Shown here piece after piece: positions 43,839-52,718 of a stretch of 64,000 nucleotides of DNA. Origin of the DNA: Bacillus methanolicus (GTDB taxonomy: Bacteria > Bacillota > Bacilli > Bacillales > Cytobacillaceae). Within the stretch, counting starts at the first letter, position 1, and each line of letters opens with the position of its first letter. The stretch lies in NCBI RefSeq assembly GCF_008764295.1, contig NZ_VTQX01000017.1, forward strand, positions 23,610-87,609, in the 5' to 3' direction. Below the pieces are notes generated by a model. That model ran no database searches. It saw only the letters and a list, made by a program, of their open reading frames with translations, and was not told the DNA's origin. The translations under genes were made by a program, and so were the position numbers.

Positions 43839-45520
43839 GTCTCCCTCTGTATGAGGGAGTGGATTGAAATGTGTTTGGGATAAACAGTACAAAAAATGGT
43901 GTGACGTCTCCCTCTGTATGAGGGAGTGGATTGAAATATGAAATGTACGGTTGGTTATTCGGAGGGTTTATCGGTCTCCCTCTGTATGAGGGAGTGGATT
44001 GAAATCTTGAGAACGTCAAAGGGCTCCTTAACCACGAAGTCTCCCTCTGTATGAGGGAGTGGATTGAAATTGGAATTACGATTTTGGTGGTACTTGTTTT
44101 TAAGTCTCCCTCTGTATGAGGGAGTGGATTGAAATAGAATGTGATTGGAAATATGACTAATAAGCAGCGTCTCCCTCTGTATGAGGGAGTGGATTGAAAT
44201 ATTGTTTACTAGCTTTAGATTATAAGGATGGTGAGTCTCCCTCTGTATGAGGGAGTGGATTGAAATTGTTAAATATTCTTATGCAAAAGTTGGTGATTAT
44301 GTCTCCCTCTGTATGAGGGAGTGGATTGAAATTGCCGTAGTTGTCGGTCTCAATCTTGGCGATATCGTCTCCCTCTGTATGAGGGAGTGGATTGAAATGG
44401 CAAAGGGATTAAGAATGTATTTGATGGTGATAAGTCTCCCTCTGTATGAGGGAGTGGATTGAAATCCTCCTAATCAACTGGACTATCATTTTGTTGCAGT
44501 CTCCCTCTGTATGAGGGAGTGGATTGAAATTGAAAACCAATCAGACATTGGCGCTGACTTTGCAGTCTCCCTCTGTATGAGGGAGTGGATTGAAATCGGT
44601 CTGTCCATGTCTTTAGCGGAAATACCTTCATCGTCTCCCTCTGTATGAGGGAGTGGATTGAAATTGCTTGTGATGATGTGGAATATGAACTTAATTCGTC
44701 TCCCTCTGTATGAGGGAGTGGATTGAAATTACTTGCATATGGGTGGAGACGCGAATATAAGCGTCTCCCTCTGTATGAGGGAGTGGATTGAAATCTTCTT
44801 GTGCTTTTTGAAGCATCCCCATTCTCACGTCTCCCTCTGTATGAGGGAGTGGATTGAAATATTATGCTGCCGGATTAGCAACTATGTATGATTTGTCTCC
44901 CTCTGTATGAGGGAGTGGATTGAAATCTTTGTTTTTTGTTTTTACTGTTGATGTTTTTGCGTCTCCCTCTGTATGAGGGAGTGGATTGAAATTTTTAACC
45001 AGGACTGCAAAGCTGTCTTTACTTTGTCTCCCTCTGTATGAGGGAGTGGATTGAAATCGCAATCTTAATCGAGTTTATACGTTCGACCTTACGTCTCCCT
45101 CTGTATGAGGGAGTGGATTGAAATCAGAGGCGAGTCTATCGAATTATACAGTGCTCCGTGTCTCCCTCTGTATGAGGGAGTGGATTGAAATTGTGATTTT
45201 TCCGTTTTCGTCAAGCTCAATCTCGTCTCCCTCTGTATGAGGGAGTGGATTGAAATCCAAACATGAAGAAGAAACAGGCTCCCACAATCAGTCTCCCTCT
45301 GTATGAGGGAGTGGATTGAAATAGCCATCTAGTATAATTTGTTTAGATGAATCACAGTCTCCCTCTGTATGAGGGAGTGGATTGAAATACCTGAGTATGA
45401 AAATAAGCAATTCTCAGGGGTGTCTCCCTCTGTATGAGGGAGTGGATTGAAATCACTTGCACCAATTATAAAACTGTTGCCCTCTTTTGTCTCCTTCTAT
45501 ATGAGGAAGTAAATTGAGAT
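43839..45520 (+). CRISPR. Type I-C CRISPR array: 25 identical repeats plus one decayed, 25 spacers
   Basis: A 32-bp repeat begins GTCTCCCTCT at 43839 and ends ATTGAAAT. Its inner palindrome is CTCCCTC-TGTAT-GAGGGAG. Repeats start at 43839, 43906, 43974, 44039, 44104, 44169, 44235, 44301, 44367, 44434, 44499, 44565, 44633, 44698, 44763, 44829, 44895, 44961, 45026, 45093, 45160, 45225, 45291, 45357, 45422 and 45489. The first 25 are identical by eye. The last (45489-45520) has six substitutions, as expected at the trailer end. Spacers are 33-36 bp and all different. The leader end is on the left, so newest spacers are next to cas2. Confidence 0.98.
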
Positions 45521-45648
45521 GAGGATATAAAATAAGAGAAGGCAATTCAATTGTATCCTCACATTCATTAAAGTTTTCACTTTTATTTCATAAAAAGTAT
45601 GAATTTTAAAGTAGTTCTTCTCTCACTTTTGTAATAGAATGAAGTTAT

Positions 45649-45662
45649 TGAAAGGGTTTTCA
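45649..45662 (+). promoter_or_regulatory. Probable catabolite-responsive element (cre) before dhaK
   Basis: TGAAAGGGTTTTCA matches the cre consensus TGWAARCGYTWWCW with one mismatch (C to G in the centre). It lies 46 bases before the dhaK ATG, where CcpA binding would affect transcription. A strong SD (AAAGGAGAGG) precedes the gene. Confidence 0.55.
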
Positions 45663-45707
45663 TAAAAATGGTAACTTAGCCTGCAGTTATCAAAGGAGAG
45701 GATAATA

Positions 45708-46703
45708 ATGAAAAAGATTATTAATGACCCTAATTTGGTAGTACAAGATATGCTGAAAGGATTAGTATCTGCTTATCCAAACAGTTTCAAACAGGTGCCA
45801 AATACAACAGTAATTGTGAGGAAGGATGCTCCGACAACTGGAAAAGTTGGTTTGGTTAGTGGTGGAGGCAGTGGACATGAGCCTGCCCATGCAGGTTATG
45901 TTGGAAAAGGGATGTTAGATGCAGCGGTGTGTGGGGAAGTATTTACTTCACCGACTCCTGATCAAGTTTATGAAGCGATTAAAGCAGTAGATGGTGGTGC
46001 TGGTGTATTTTTAATCATTAAAAACTATACTGGCGACGTTATGAATTTTGAAATGGCTGCTGAATTAGCGCAAGCAGATGGAATTGAAGTGGAACAGGTG
46101 ATTGTCAATGATGATGTTGCGGTAGAGGATAGTTCCTTTACTACTGGACGCAGAGGGATTGCTGGTACAATTTTTGTTCATAAAATTGCTGGTGCAAAAG
46201 CTGAGGCTGGTGGCTCACTGCAAGAGGTAAAGGCTATTGCTGAAAAGGTGGTTGCGAATGTTCGTTCAATGGGGATGGCGTTAAGTCCATGCACAGTTCC
46301 TGCCGCTGGAAAGCCAAGCTTTGAACTGGCTGACAATGAAATGGAAGTAGGAATGGGCATCCACGGAGAACCGGGAACAGAGCGAAAAGCAATTACGACA
46401 GCAGATGAGATTGCGACAGAGTTAACGCAAAAGGTTTTAGATGATATGAACTTACACAGTGGTGATGAAGTAGCGGTGATGATCAATGGCCTTGGCTCAA
46501 CACCTGAAATGGAGCTTTATATCGTGAACGGAAAAGTAAATGAAATCCTAAAGGAAAAAGGGATCGAAATTTATAATACCTTTGTTGGTGAATATATGAC
46601 TTCGTTGGAGATGGCTGGCTGCTCAGTAACCCTCTTAAAACTTGATGATGAATTAAAAGAGCTGCTTAATGCGGAATCACAAGCTCCAGCATTTCGCAAC
46701 TAG
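45708..46703 (+). CDS. dhaK: Dihydroxyacetone kinase subunit DhaK
   Basis: This 331-residue protein binds dihydroxyacetone. It has SGGGSGHEPAHAGYVGKGMLDAAVCG near residue 50 (shown in part: GHEPAHAGYVGKGM) and GIHGEPGTERK around residue 219 with the histidine that forms the hemiaminal with substrate. With DhaL and DhaM it phosphorylates dihydroxyacetone to DHAP using PEP through the PTS. The gene starts the dhaKLM operon just after the CRISPR trailer. A cre-like site lies upstream. Full-length compared with family. Confidence 0.96.
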   Translation: MKKIINDPNLVVQDMLKGLVSAYPNSFKQVPNTTVIVRKDAPTTGKVGLVSGGGSGHEPAHAGYVGKGMLDAAVCGEVFTSPTPDQVYEAIKAVDGGAGVFLIIKNYTGDVMNFEMAAELAQADGIEVEQVIVNDDVAVEDSSFTTGRRGIAGTIFVHKIAGAKAEAGGSLQEVKAIAEKVVANVRSMGMALSPCTVPAAGKPSFELADNEMEVGMGIHGEPGTERKAITTADEIATELTQKVLDDMNLHSGDEVAVMINGLGSTPEMELYIVNGKVNEILKEKGIEIYNTFVGEYMTSLEMAGCSVTLLKLDDELKELLNAESQAPAFRN

Positions 46704-46721
46704 TAAATGGGAGGAAGAGCG

Positions 46722-47345
46722 ATGAAATTAGGCATTCAAGAAGTGATAAACTGGCTGGAAAAAACGAATGAAAAGATTCAAAAAAATAAAGAATACTTAA
46801 CCTCACTAGATCAAGCAATTGGTGATGGTGATCACGGGATTAACATGTCCCGTGGTTTTCAGGAAGTAATCGGGAAAATCACGAGTACATCTTATAATTC
46901 TGTAGAGGATTTATTAAAGGATGTTGCCATGACGCTGTTATCAAAGGTAGGTGGAGCATCAGGTCCATTGTACGGTACCGCTTTCCTAAAAATGTCGGTG
47001 TCCGTAAAAGGAAAAGAAGCAATGGATAAACAAGCTTTAGAAAATGCTCTTGAAGATGCGCTTAACGGTATTTTGCAAAGAGGCAAAGCCCAACTAGGTG
47101 ATAAAACGCTTGTTGACGTATGGACGCCAGTTGTTGAGCTTTTTAAGAATGAAAATGTTGTAGAAAGTTTCTCGTTAGAAGAAATATCCAGAAATGCGAT
47201 GGAGTCGACAAAAGATGTAATGGCGAAAAAGGGACGTGCAGCATATTTAAAAGAGCGTTCCATCGGTCATCTTGATCCAGGTTCTGTCTCCTCCCATTAT
47301 TTATTCGCTTCATTAGCAGAGGTCTTAAAAGAAGGGGAGGAATGA
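46722..47345 (+). CDS. dhaL: Dihydroxyacetone kinase ADP-binding subunit DhaL
   Basis: This 207-residue protein holds a bound ADP as a permanent cofactor that passes phosphate from DhaM to DhaK-bound substrate. The conserved DQAIGDGDHGINMSRGF segment carries the Mg-binding aspartates, and SKVGGASGPLYGTAF the nucleotide loop. The ATG at 46722 has GGGAGGAAG upstream. It begins 18 bases after dhaK and ends 1 base before dhaM, as in a standard operon. Confidence 0.95.
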   Translation: MKLGIQEVINWLEKTNEKIQKNKEYLTSLDQAIGDGDHGINMSRGFQEVIGKITSTSYNSVEDLLKDVAMTLLSKVGGASGPLYGTAFLKMSVSVKGKEAMDKQALENALEDALNGILQRGKAQLGDKTLVDVWTPVVELFKNENVVESFSLEEISRNAMESTKDVMAKKGRAAYLKERSIGHLDPGSVSSHYLFASLAEVLKEGEE

Positions 47346-47346
47346 G

Positions 47347-47724
47347 ATGGCAAATGTCGGAATTGTTCTTATTTCCCATAGCTCCAAAGTGGTAGCGGGT
47401 ATACAAGAAATTATCCAGCAGGTCGTTCATAATGTTCCAATTGAAATAGCAGGTGGAACAGAAGATGATGAGATCGGCACTAGTGTAGAGAAGATAAACA
47501 ATGCAATTGAGCGGGCATATAGTGAAAAAGGGGTACTCTTATTTTATGATTTGGGCAGTGCTAAGATGAATGCGGAGCTAGCGATAGAGCTGTGCGGATA
47601 TGATCATGTAAAAGTCATTAATGCACCAATATTGGAAGGAGCCTATGTTGCAGCAGTTGAGTCTGGCATTGGCAGGACAATAGAAGAAATTGAAGAGGCA
47701 GTGCAAAAAATAACGAAGGAATGA
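47347..47724 (+). CDS. dhaM: PTS-dependent dihydroxyacetone kinase phosphotransferase DhaM
   Basis: This 125-residue protein is a single EIIA-mannose-type domain. The phosphate-accepting histidine is His11 in LISHSSKV, and GGTEDDEIGTSVEKI and FYDLGSAKMNAEL follow. It takes phosphate from HPr and passes it to the DhaL-bound ADP. Enterobacterial DhaM has added HPr and EI-like domains; this short form is the usual Gram-positive version. It completes dhaKLM. Confidence 0.95.
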   Translation: MANVGIVLISHSSKVVAGIQEIIQQVVHNVPIEIAGGTEDDEIGTSVEKINNAIERAYSEKGVLLFYDLGSAKMNAELAIELCGYDHVKVINAPILEGAYVAAVESGIGRTIEEIEEAVQKITKE

Positions 47725-48269
47725 GCGAAAAGAAAGAATCTTCCATTTAGCTTTGTTGATTTTTGGCTCATTTCGTGGGAAATCTTTGTTTCATGGAATA
47801 ATCCAAAAAAAACTTAATTTAAGAACTGTCTAATAATGAACGAACACTATCATCAAACCATCAGTGTAAACTGGTGGTTTAAATTTTTTCTAACAAACCA
47901 TTATTGCCAAATTGCTAAAATTTAAAACTGCAAAACGGTATTATTTAAACATATCTATACTTGTTAAAATGAAAAGTAAAACCGCTGTTCCTCACGATAA
48001 TTAAGTGGCTTTCTATTATGTTCTAAAGAGAGGAAAAGTTGAGATTGAACAACGCTCAATTAGCATAAGTAACTAAAGCCAATCTAGTGCTTGTGATTAC
48101 GTTAGATAAGCTTCAGTATTTGAATCTAAAAATAGTTAAAAGATGTAAAAAAATCACTGCGGTAATTTTACTTTTTTTTCATAACAATTGTGTTATTTTC
48201 GAGACAAAGGGAGCAGATTGATGCAAATTTGTCCTATATAAAAGATTCCTAAAATTTCACATTAATGAG
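47725..48269. other. Intergenic stretch with terminator
   Basis: These 545 bases contain the terminator at 47855-47890 and a weak AT-rich hairpin with a T-run near 48145-48179. I see no gene. The right end holds GAGGTGAG, the SD of the next gene. Confidence 0.5.
47855..47890 (+). terminator. Rho-independent terminator after dhaKLM
   Basis: AAACCATCAG (47855-47864) pairs with CTGGTGGTTT (47871-47880), with one wobble and a 6-base loop, and is followed by AAATTTTTTC. Confidence 0.75.
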
Positions 48270-49031
48270 GTGAGTGCTTTGCTGACTATTTATGAACAAC
48301 TTAAAGAAGCTCTTAGAGAAAGAATGGGAGATACCTTTACGTTTGCAGAGATAAGAGATAGATTAATAACAAAATATAATACAAATCCGAGTAGCATTAT
48401 TCTTTCAGATTATTGTTACAACCGTTATAACAAAGGGGCAATTTTTAATAAACATCTGTTTGTTTATATCAACAGAAGTACTTATAGGTATGTAGGTGAA
48501 AACTATCCATATACAGGACTCATCTTTCACAAGCCAAAAGGAGCAGATTATGAAGCGGTTGTGGGAGAATGGGACAATGGGAAACTAATTCTTTATCCAA
48601 ACAAACAAATCAGTGAACAAAGAACAATAGGAATTTCGCAAATACAGAAGCTATATGAAAATTACATGGAAATGCTTCGATTTGAAATGAATGTTCTAGG
48701 ATGCAAGGCAACTGAACTAAGGCATCTTATCGGTCGTTTAGGCGAATTTTACTGTGTTCTTTACACGAATGGTGAGCTTGCAAGAGTGACCAATCAACAT
48801 GGCTTTGATGTCATTAAGGACGGACGAAGAATTAGTGTTAAAACAACTGCACAGGATAATAGTTTTATATCGATAAATAAAAATACATTTGACCAGTTCG
48901 ATGATCTTTTTGTTATTCAGTATAAGGATGACGAGTTTAAACTGTTATATTATGGACCAAAGGAAGAAATTCCATCACCAAGAACATATGGAAATAAATA
49001 TGAAGTTAAAATAAGTTCTTTAAAAAGATGA
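48270..49031 (+). CDS. Nuclease-like protein of unknown function (winged-helix plus PD-(D/E)XK-like)
   Basis: This 253-residue protein seems to have two parts. The N-terminal ~110 residues (YEQLKEALRERMG, FAEIRDRL) look like a winged-helix-type domain seen fused to nuclease domains. The C-terminal part has IGRLGEFYCVLYTNG, HGFDVIKDGRRISVKTT and then SINKNTFDQFDDL, like a restriction-endonuclease fold. Asp180 and Lys191 fit the D...xK pattern, but the usual acid of the E-x-K triad is Ser189, so catalysis is doubtful or uses Glu159. The start is GTG 48270 or TTG 48279. No partner gene is adjacent. I do not assign a function. Confidence 0.6.
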   Translation: MSALLTIYEQLKEALRERMGDTFTFAEIRDRLITKYNTNPSSIILSDYCYNRYNKGAIFNKHLFVYINRSTYRYVGENYPYTGLIFHKPKGADYEAVVGEWDNGKLILYPNKQISEQRTIGISQIQKLYENYMEMLRFEMNVLGCKATELRHLIGRLGEFYCVLYTNGELARVTNQHGFDVIKDGRRISVKTTAQDNSFISINKNTFDQFDDLFVIQYKDDEFKLLYYGPKEEIPSPRTYGNKYEVKISSLKR

Positions 49032-49176
49032 TTTGATAAATCATGGAAGTTTATTTAAGAATTACAAATTTTGCTCTCATTTGCATCTAATAGAAAATCG
49101 TTTAATGAGCTTTCACCAATGACGGCGATTTGGTGAGAGATTGAAAGGAACATGAGGAAAGATAGAAGTCTTGATC

Positions 49177-49224
49177 TTGAACCTTTGCCCGTTTTTGTAT
49201 AAAATGATATTGATAATCATTATC
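49177..49224 (+). promoter_or_regulatory. Promoter and Fur box upstream of the AraC-type regulator
   Basis: -35 TTGAAC (49177-49182) and -10 TAAAAT (49200-49205) are 17 bp apart. The 19-bp sequence at 49206-49224 (GATATTGATAATCATTATC) matches the Fur box consensus closely, with one or two differences, and touches the -10, so iron-bound Fur should repress the gene. Confidence 0.85.
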
Positions 49225-49256
49225 ATTTATGGTTTTATGGAAAGAGGGAAACGTCG

Positions 49257-50438
49257 ATGACAGAGCGAAAAAATGACGATGAGATCGCTTCGGGTGAAGT
49301 AGTGCGTCAAACCTTGGTTGAACGGCTTCAGGAAACGGTTGTTTTTATGGAGGAGCATTTTAATGAAGTCATTACTAGAGAACAGCTAGCGACGATAGCT
49401 GGATTGCATCCAGATTACTATACTAGAGCTTTTAAAAAGCAGTTTGCATGCAGTCCAATGCGTTATTTGACTAATATTAGGATTCGTTATGCTAAAAGCC
49501 GTTTGCTACGTGGAATAGAGCCTGCCAAAATGATTGCCTATGATTTAGGTTTTAGCGATGAATTTTATTTTAGCCGCAGATTTAAATCACAGGTGGGTTT
49601 GGCACCTTCTCTATATGTAAAACGTATAAGGAACACCGAAAAAATCGCTTCCTTAAATCATCTTACGACAGGTCATTTGCTAGCGCTCGGTATAACGCCA
49701 TATGCGGCTGTGCTTAATTGTGCATTTCAAGTAAAAAGGCACTTGGATCAAGTTGTCCCGATTGGTCAATTTAATCCAGAAATGGACAAGCTGAACGACG
49801 CAAAGCCAGAGATCATCGTTACGAGAGGAAATCGTGATGAGAAACTGTCTCCGCGTCTGCGGCAATTAAATCAAATTGCCCCGACGCTCAAGCTGGACTT
49901 TGCGCAGGAATGGCGTCATCATTTTCAGGAAATTGCCCGTGCTGTGAATAAACAGCATGAAGCTAACAATTGGTTGGACCGTTATGAGGATAAGGCGCTG
50001 CAACTGCGCAGCGTGCTTCGCAACAAAGTGGGTTCAGAGCGTATTTTGCTTCTTGGTATAAATGCGGCTGGCGAATTGTACATTTATGGTCAACGTAATC
50101 TTGGTTCGGTCCTCTATCATGATTTGGGATTGCAGATGCCAGAAGGTGTAGAGAAGATTTCGCATTATCAACAAGTGTCCCTACAGCAACTTGTAACAAC
50201 CTATGCTGCTGAACGAATTGTGTTGGTTAGCTTCCAATATGATGGAAAATCATTATCGAAGATTAAGCTTACAAATGAACTTGGAAGGTTGTTGGCAAGA
50301 CAGCAATGGAGACAATTGCCAGCGGTGCGACAAGGAAAAACATTTAGTTTAATTGCCAGCGGTCATTTATATACGAGTTATAATCCTTGGTCGCATAATT
50401 TGCTACTGGATGCCATAAAACGCGGAATTACTTCTTAA
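49257..50438 (+). CDS. AraC-family regulator with siderophore-binding domain (Btr-like)
   Basis: This 393-residue protein joins an N-terminal AraC helix-turn-helix domain (residues 15-120; LATIAGLHPDYYTRAFKKQF, SPMRYLTNIRI, YDLGFSDEFYFSRRFKSQVG) to a C-terminal ferric-siderophore-binding fold (about 130-390). B. subtilis Btr has this layout and activates siderophore uptake genes when it binds ferric siderophore in the cytoplasm. A Fur box lies at its promoter. It precedes the transporter genes at 50654-55405 and probably activates them. No signal peptide is seen, as expected. Confidence 0.92.
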   Translation: MTERKNDDEIASGEVVRQTLVERLQETVVFMEEHFNEVITREQLATIAGLHPDYYTRAFKKQFACSPMRYLTNIRIRYAKSRLLRGIEPAKMIAYDLGFSDEFYFSRRFKSQVGLAPSLYVKRIRNTEKIASLNHLTTGHLLALGITPYAAVLNCAFQVKRHLDQVVPIGQFNPEMDKLNDAKPEIIVTRGNRDEKLSPRLRQLNQIAPTLKLDFAQEWRHHFQEIARAVNKQHEANNWLDRYEDKALQLRSVLRNKVGSERILLLGINAAGELYIYGQRNLGSVLYHDLGLQMPEGVEKISHYQQVSLQQLVTTYAAERIVLVSFQYDGKSLSKIKLTNELGRLLARQQWRQLPAVRQGKTFSLIASGHLYTSYNPWSHNLLLDAIKRGITS

Positions 50439-50587
50439 TTATATTGCTTATTTTGTGTAAACTTTTTTGGCCAACTTTTGCATTGACATAAGTTGGTTTT
50501 TTTTCGAAAAAAAATTGGAACATGCAGCATAATGGACCAAAATGTCAGAAATGTTCATGTATTTGAGCTTGACTATGTTTTATCATT

Positions 50588-50606
50588 AATAATGATTCTC
50601 GTTATC
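50588..50606 (+). promoter_or_regulatory. Fur box upstream of the siderophore-binding lipoprotein
   Basis: The 19-mer at 50588-50606 (AATAATGATTCTCGTTATC) agrees with the Fur consensus at 16 of 19 positions. It lies 48 bases before the ATG, within the likely promoter. Confidence 0.8.
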
Positions 50607-50653
50607 ATTTAATTTAATGAGAGAAATTAATTAACAAAGGGAGAGTTACCAAA

Positions 50654-51664
50654 ATGCAAAAAATAGGAACGGTATTCATTATGCTGCTAACCATAATCAT
50701 GCTTGTCGCTTGTGGGGCAGGGGAAACGAATACATCTAAAAATCAGCAAGAAAAGGAAGAGCAAGCAACGGCCGTTAGCCAGGTTGAGGCTACTGAACAA
50801 AGTGGTTCACAGGATGGACAGATGCGTACAATCACTCATGCAATGGGGACAACCGATATTGAAGGAACGCCACAGCGTGCTGTTACTTTATTTCAGGGAG
50901 CAACAGATGCGGCGTTGGCTCTCGGGGTCAAACCGGTTGCTGCCGTTGAATCATGGATTGAACAGCCTTGGTATGAGTACATTCGCGATCAAATGGACGG
51001 AGTTGTAAACTTGGGTGATGAAAATCAGCCTGATTTGGAGAAAATTGCTGAACTAAAGCCAGATGTTATCATTGCTTCAAAAACGCGACATGAAAAAATA
51101 AGTGAGCAGCTTTCAGCGATTGCCCCGACTGTGATGACCGAGGAGGTTCATATTTGGAAAGATACGCTGCAACTGACGGCTGAAGCACTTAACAAGCAGG
51201 AAGAAGAGGCAAGCTTCCTCCAGCAATGGGATGAGAAGGTTGCTGATTTTAAGAAGCAAGTGGGTGAACGTTTGAATGACACGGAGGTGGCTGTGATTGA
51301 TTTTCGTACTGATCATGTCCGAATTGTTTATACCGGATTTGCCGCTCTCGTATTGGACGAACTGGGTATTCCTCGTCCCGATAATCAGAAGGGAGAGTCT
51401 TGGGGTGTAAAATTGACGACGAAGGAAAATATCCCGTCAATGGATGCAGATATATTATTTGACCAGACGAGTACATCACGCGATGATGGAAGACTGGATT
51501 TACGTGCATCATGGATGGAGCATCCATTGTGGCAAAATTTGCGTGCCGTAAAAAATAACAAAGTATATGAGGTCGATACGGCAGTTTGGAATAACGGTTC
51601 GGGTCCAATAGCCGCTACTTTAATGCTTGAGGATTTATATGAGTATTTTGAACTAGAAAAATAA
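50654..51664 (+). CDS. Iron-siderophore ABC transporter substrate-binding lipoprotein
   Basis: This 336-residue lipoprotein has a signal peptide ending in the lipobox LVAC. A Gln/Glu/Thr-rich linker (residues 21-55) precedes a type III (FecB/FhuD-like) binding fold that includes GVKPVAAVESW and LKPDVIIAS. It should catch a ferric siderophore at the cell surface and pass it to the permeases that follow. A Fur box lies upstream. SD AAGGGAGAG is strong. The siderophore type cannot be read from sequence. Confidence 0.93.
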   Translation: MQKIGTVFIMLLTIIMLVACGAGETNTSKNQQEKEEQATAVSQVEATEQSGSQDGQMRTITHAMGTTDIEGTPQRAVTLFQGATDAALALGVKPVAAVESWIEQPWYEYIRDQMDGVVNLGDENQPDLEKIAELKPDVIIASKTRHEKISEQLSAIAPTVMTEEVHIWKDTLQLTAEALNKQEEEASFLQQWDEKVADFKKQVGERLNDTEVAVIDFRTDHVRIVYTGFAALVLDELGIPRPDNQKGESWGVKLTTKENIPSMDADILFDQTSTSRDDGRLDLRASWMEHPLWQNLRAVKNNKVYEVDTAVWNNGSGPIAATLMLEDLYEYFELEK

Positions 51665-51692
51665 GGATTTGGTTTGGAGTGGAGGAGAAGTT

Positions 51693-52718
51693 GTGATTCC
51701 GTTTTTGAATCGGTCAATCACGCGGTGGGCAGGTTTGCTGTTCTGTAGTATCCTGCTCATCGTTTCATTTGGTTTGAACTTGAAGCTCGGTACCACCCAA
51801 ATTACTTGGGAAGCTGTTTGGGATGCCGTGTTTCATTACGATAGCACAGTGATAGAGCAAATGATTGTTCGTACAACGAGATTGCCACGGGCGGTCATTG
51901 CATTGCTTGTTGGGGCTGCTTTAGCTGTGGCAGGTGCGCTTATGCAGGGACTAACTCGCAATCCGCTTGCCTCGCCGAGCATTTTTGGGATCAATGCTGG
52001 CGCGGTCTTTTTTATTGTACTCGCGCTTCATTTTTTGCAGATCAATTCGATGAGTGCGCTAATTTGGATTGCCTTTCTTGGAGCTGCCGTTGCGGCAATG
52101 ACCGTTTTTAGCCTTGGTTCCCTTGGTCGTGATGGTATGACGCCAGTAAAAATTGTGCTTGCAGGAGCTGCGGCTACTGCTTTGTTTTCATCGTTTACCC
52201 AAGGGATGCTCGTGCTTAATGAATCGGGGCTGCAGGATGTGCTTTTCTGGATGGCCGGCTCGATCGCTGGACGAGAGCTTCAGCATTTGCAGATTGTACT
52301 CCCATACTTGCTCGTTGCGTTCTTCGTTGCACAGTTTCTGGCGCGGCCGTTAACCATTCTTAATTCTGGCGATGATATTGCCAAAGGACTTGGTCAAAAA
52401 ACGGTGCTCATTAAAGGAGCGACCGCAGCCGTGATTGTGGCATTGGCAGGTAGCGCCGTCTCGGTTGCCGGCTCGATCGGTTTTGTTGGCTTAGTTATGC
52501 CTCATATTGCCCGTTTTTTATCAGGGGTTGATTATCGCTGGGTTATTCCCTACAGTGCCTTCCTTGGTGCGATTTTATTGCTGCTTGCTGATATTGCGGT
52601 ACGTTATATTGTAATGCCGGGGGAGGTACCTATCGGAATTATGACGGCATTGATTGGGGCACCTTTCTTTGTCTACATAGCTAGAAAAGGATTGCGTTCA
52701 AGGGAGGAAGGACCATGA
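51693..52718 (+). CDS. FecCD-type iron-siderophore ABC permease 1
   Basis: This 341-residue integral membrane protein of the FecCD family has about ten helices. RTTRLPRAVIALLVGAALAVAG and LMQGLTRNPLASPSIFGINAGA are family signatures, and GLVMPHIARFLSGVDYRWVIP is the ATPase-contact loop. The GTG at 51693 is 5 bases after GGAGGAG; an in-frame TTG at 51669 has no SD. It pairs with the permease at 52715, whose start overlaps this stop (ATGA). Confidence 0.94.
   Translation: MIPFLNRSITRWAGLLFCSILLIVSFGLNLKLGTTQITWEAVWDAVFHYDSTVIEQMIVRTTRLPRAVIALLVGAALAVAGALMQGLTRNPLASPSIFGINAGAVFFIVLALHFLQINSMSALIWIAFLGAAVAAMTVFSLGSLGRDGMTPVKIVLAGAAATALFSSFTQGMLVLNESGLQDVLFWMAGSIAGRELQHLQIVLPYLLVAFFVAQFLARPLTILNSGDDIAKGLGQKTVLIKGATAAVIVALAGSAVSVAGSIGFVGLVMPHIARFLSGVDYRWVIPYSAFLGAILLLLADIAVRYIVMPGEVPIGIMTALIGAPFFVYIARKGLRSREEGP

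Noticed and set aside
44247..44462. Open frame with repeated MREWIEI segments, and similar frames on the minus strand across 43816-45328
   Set aside because: They are translations of the CRISPR repeats, which happen to lack stop codons in these frames.
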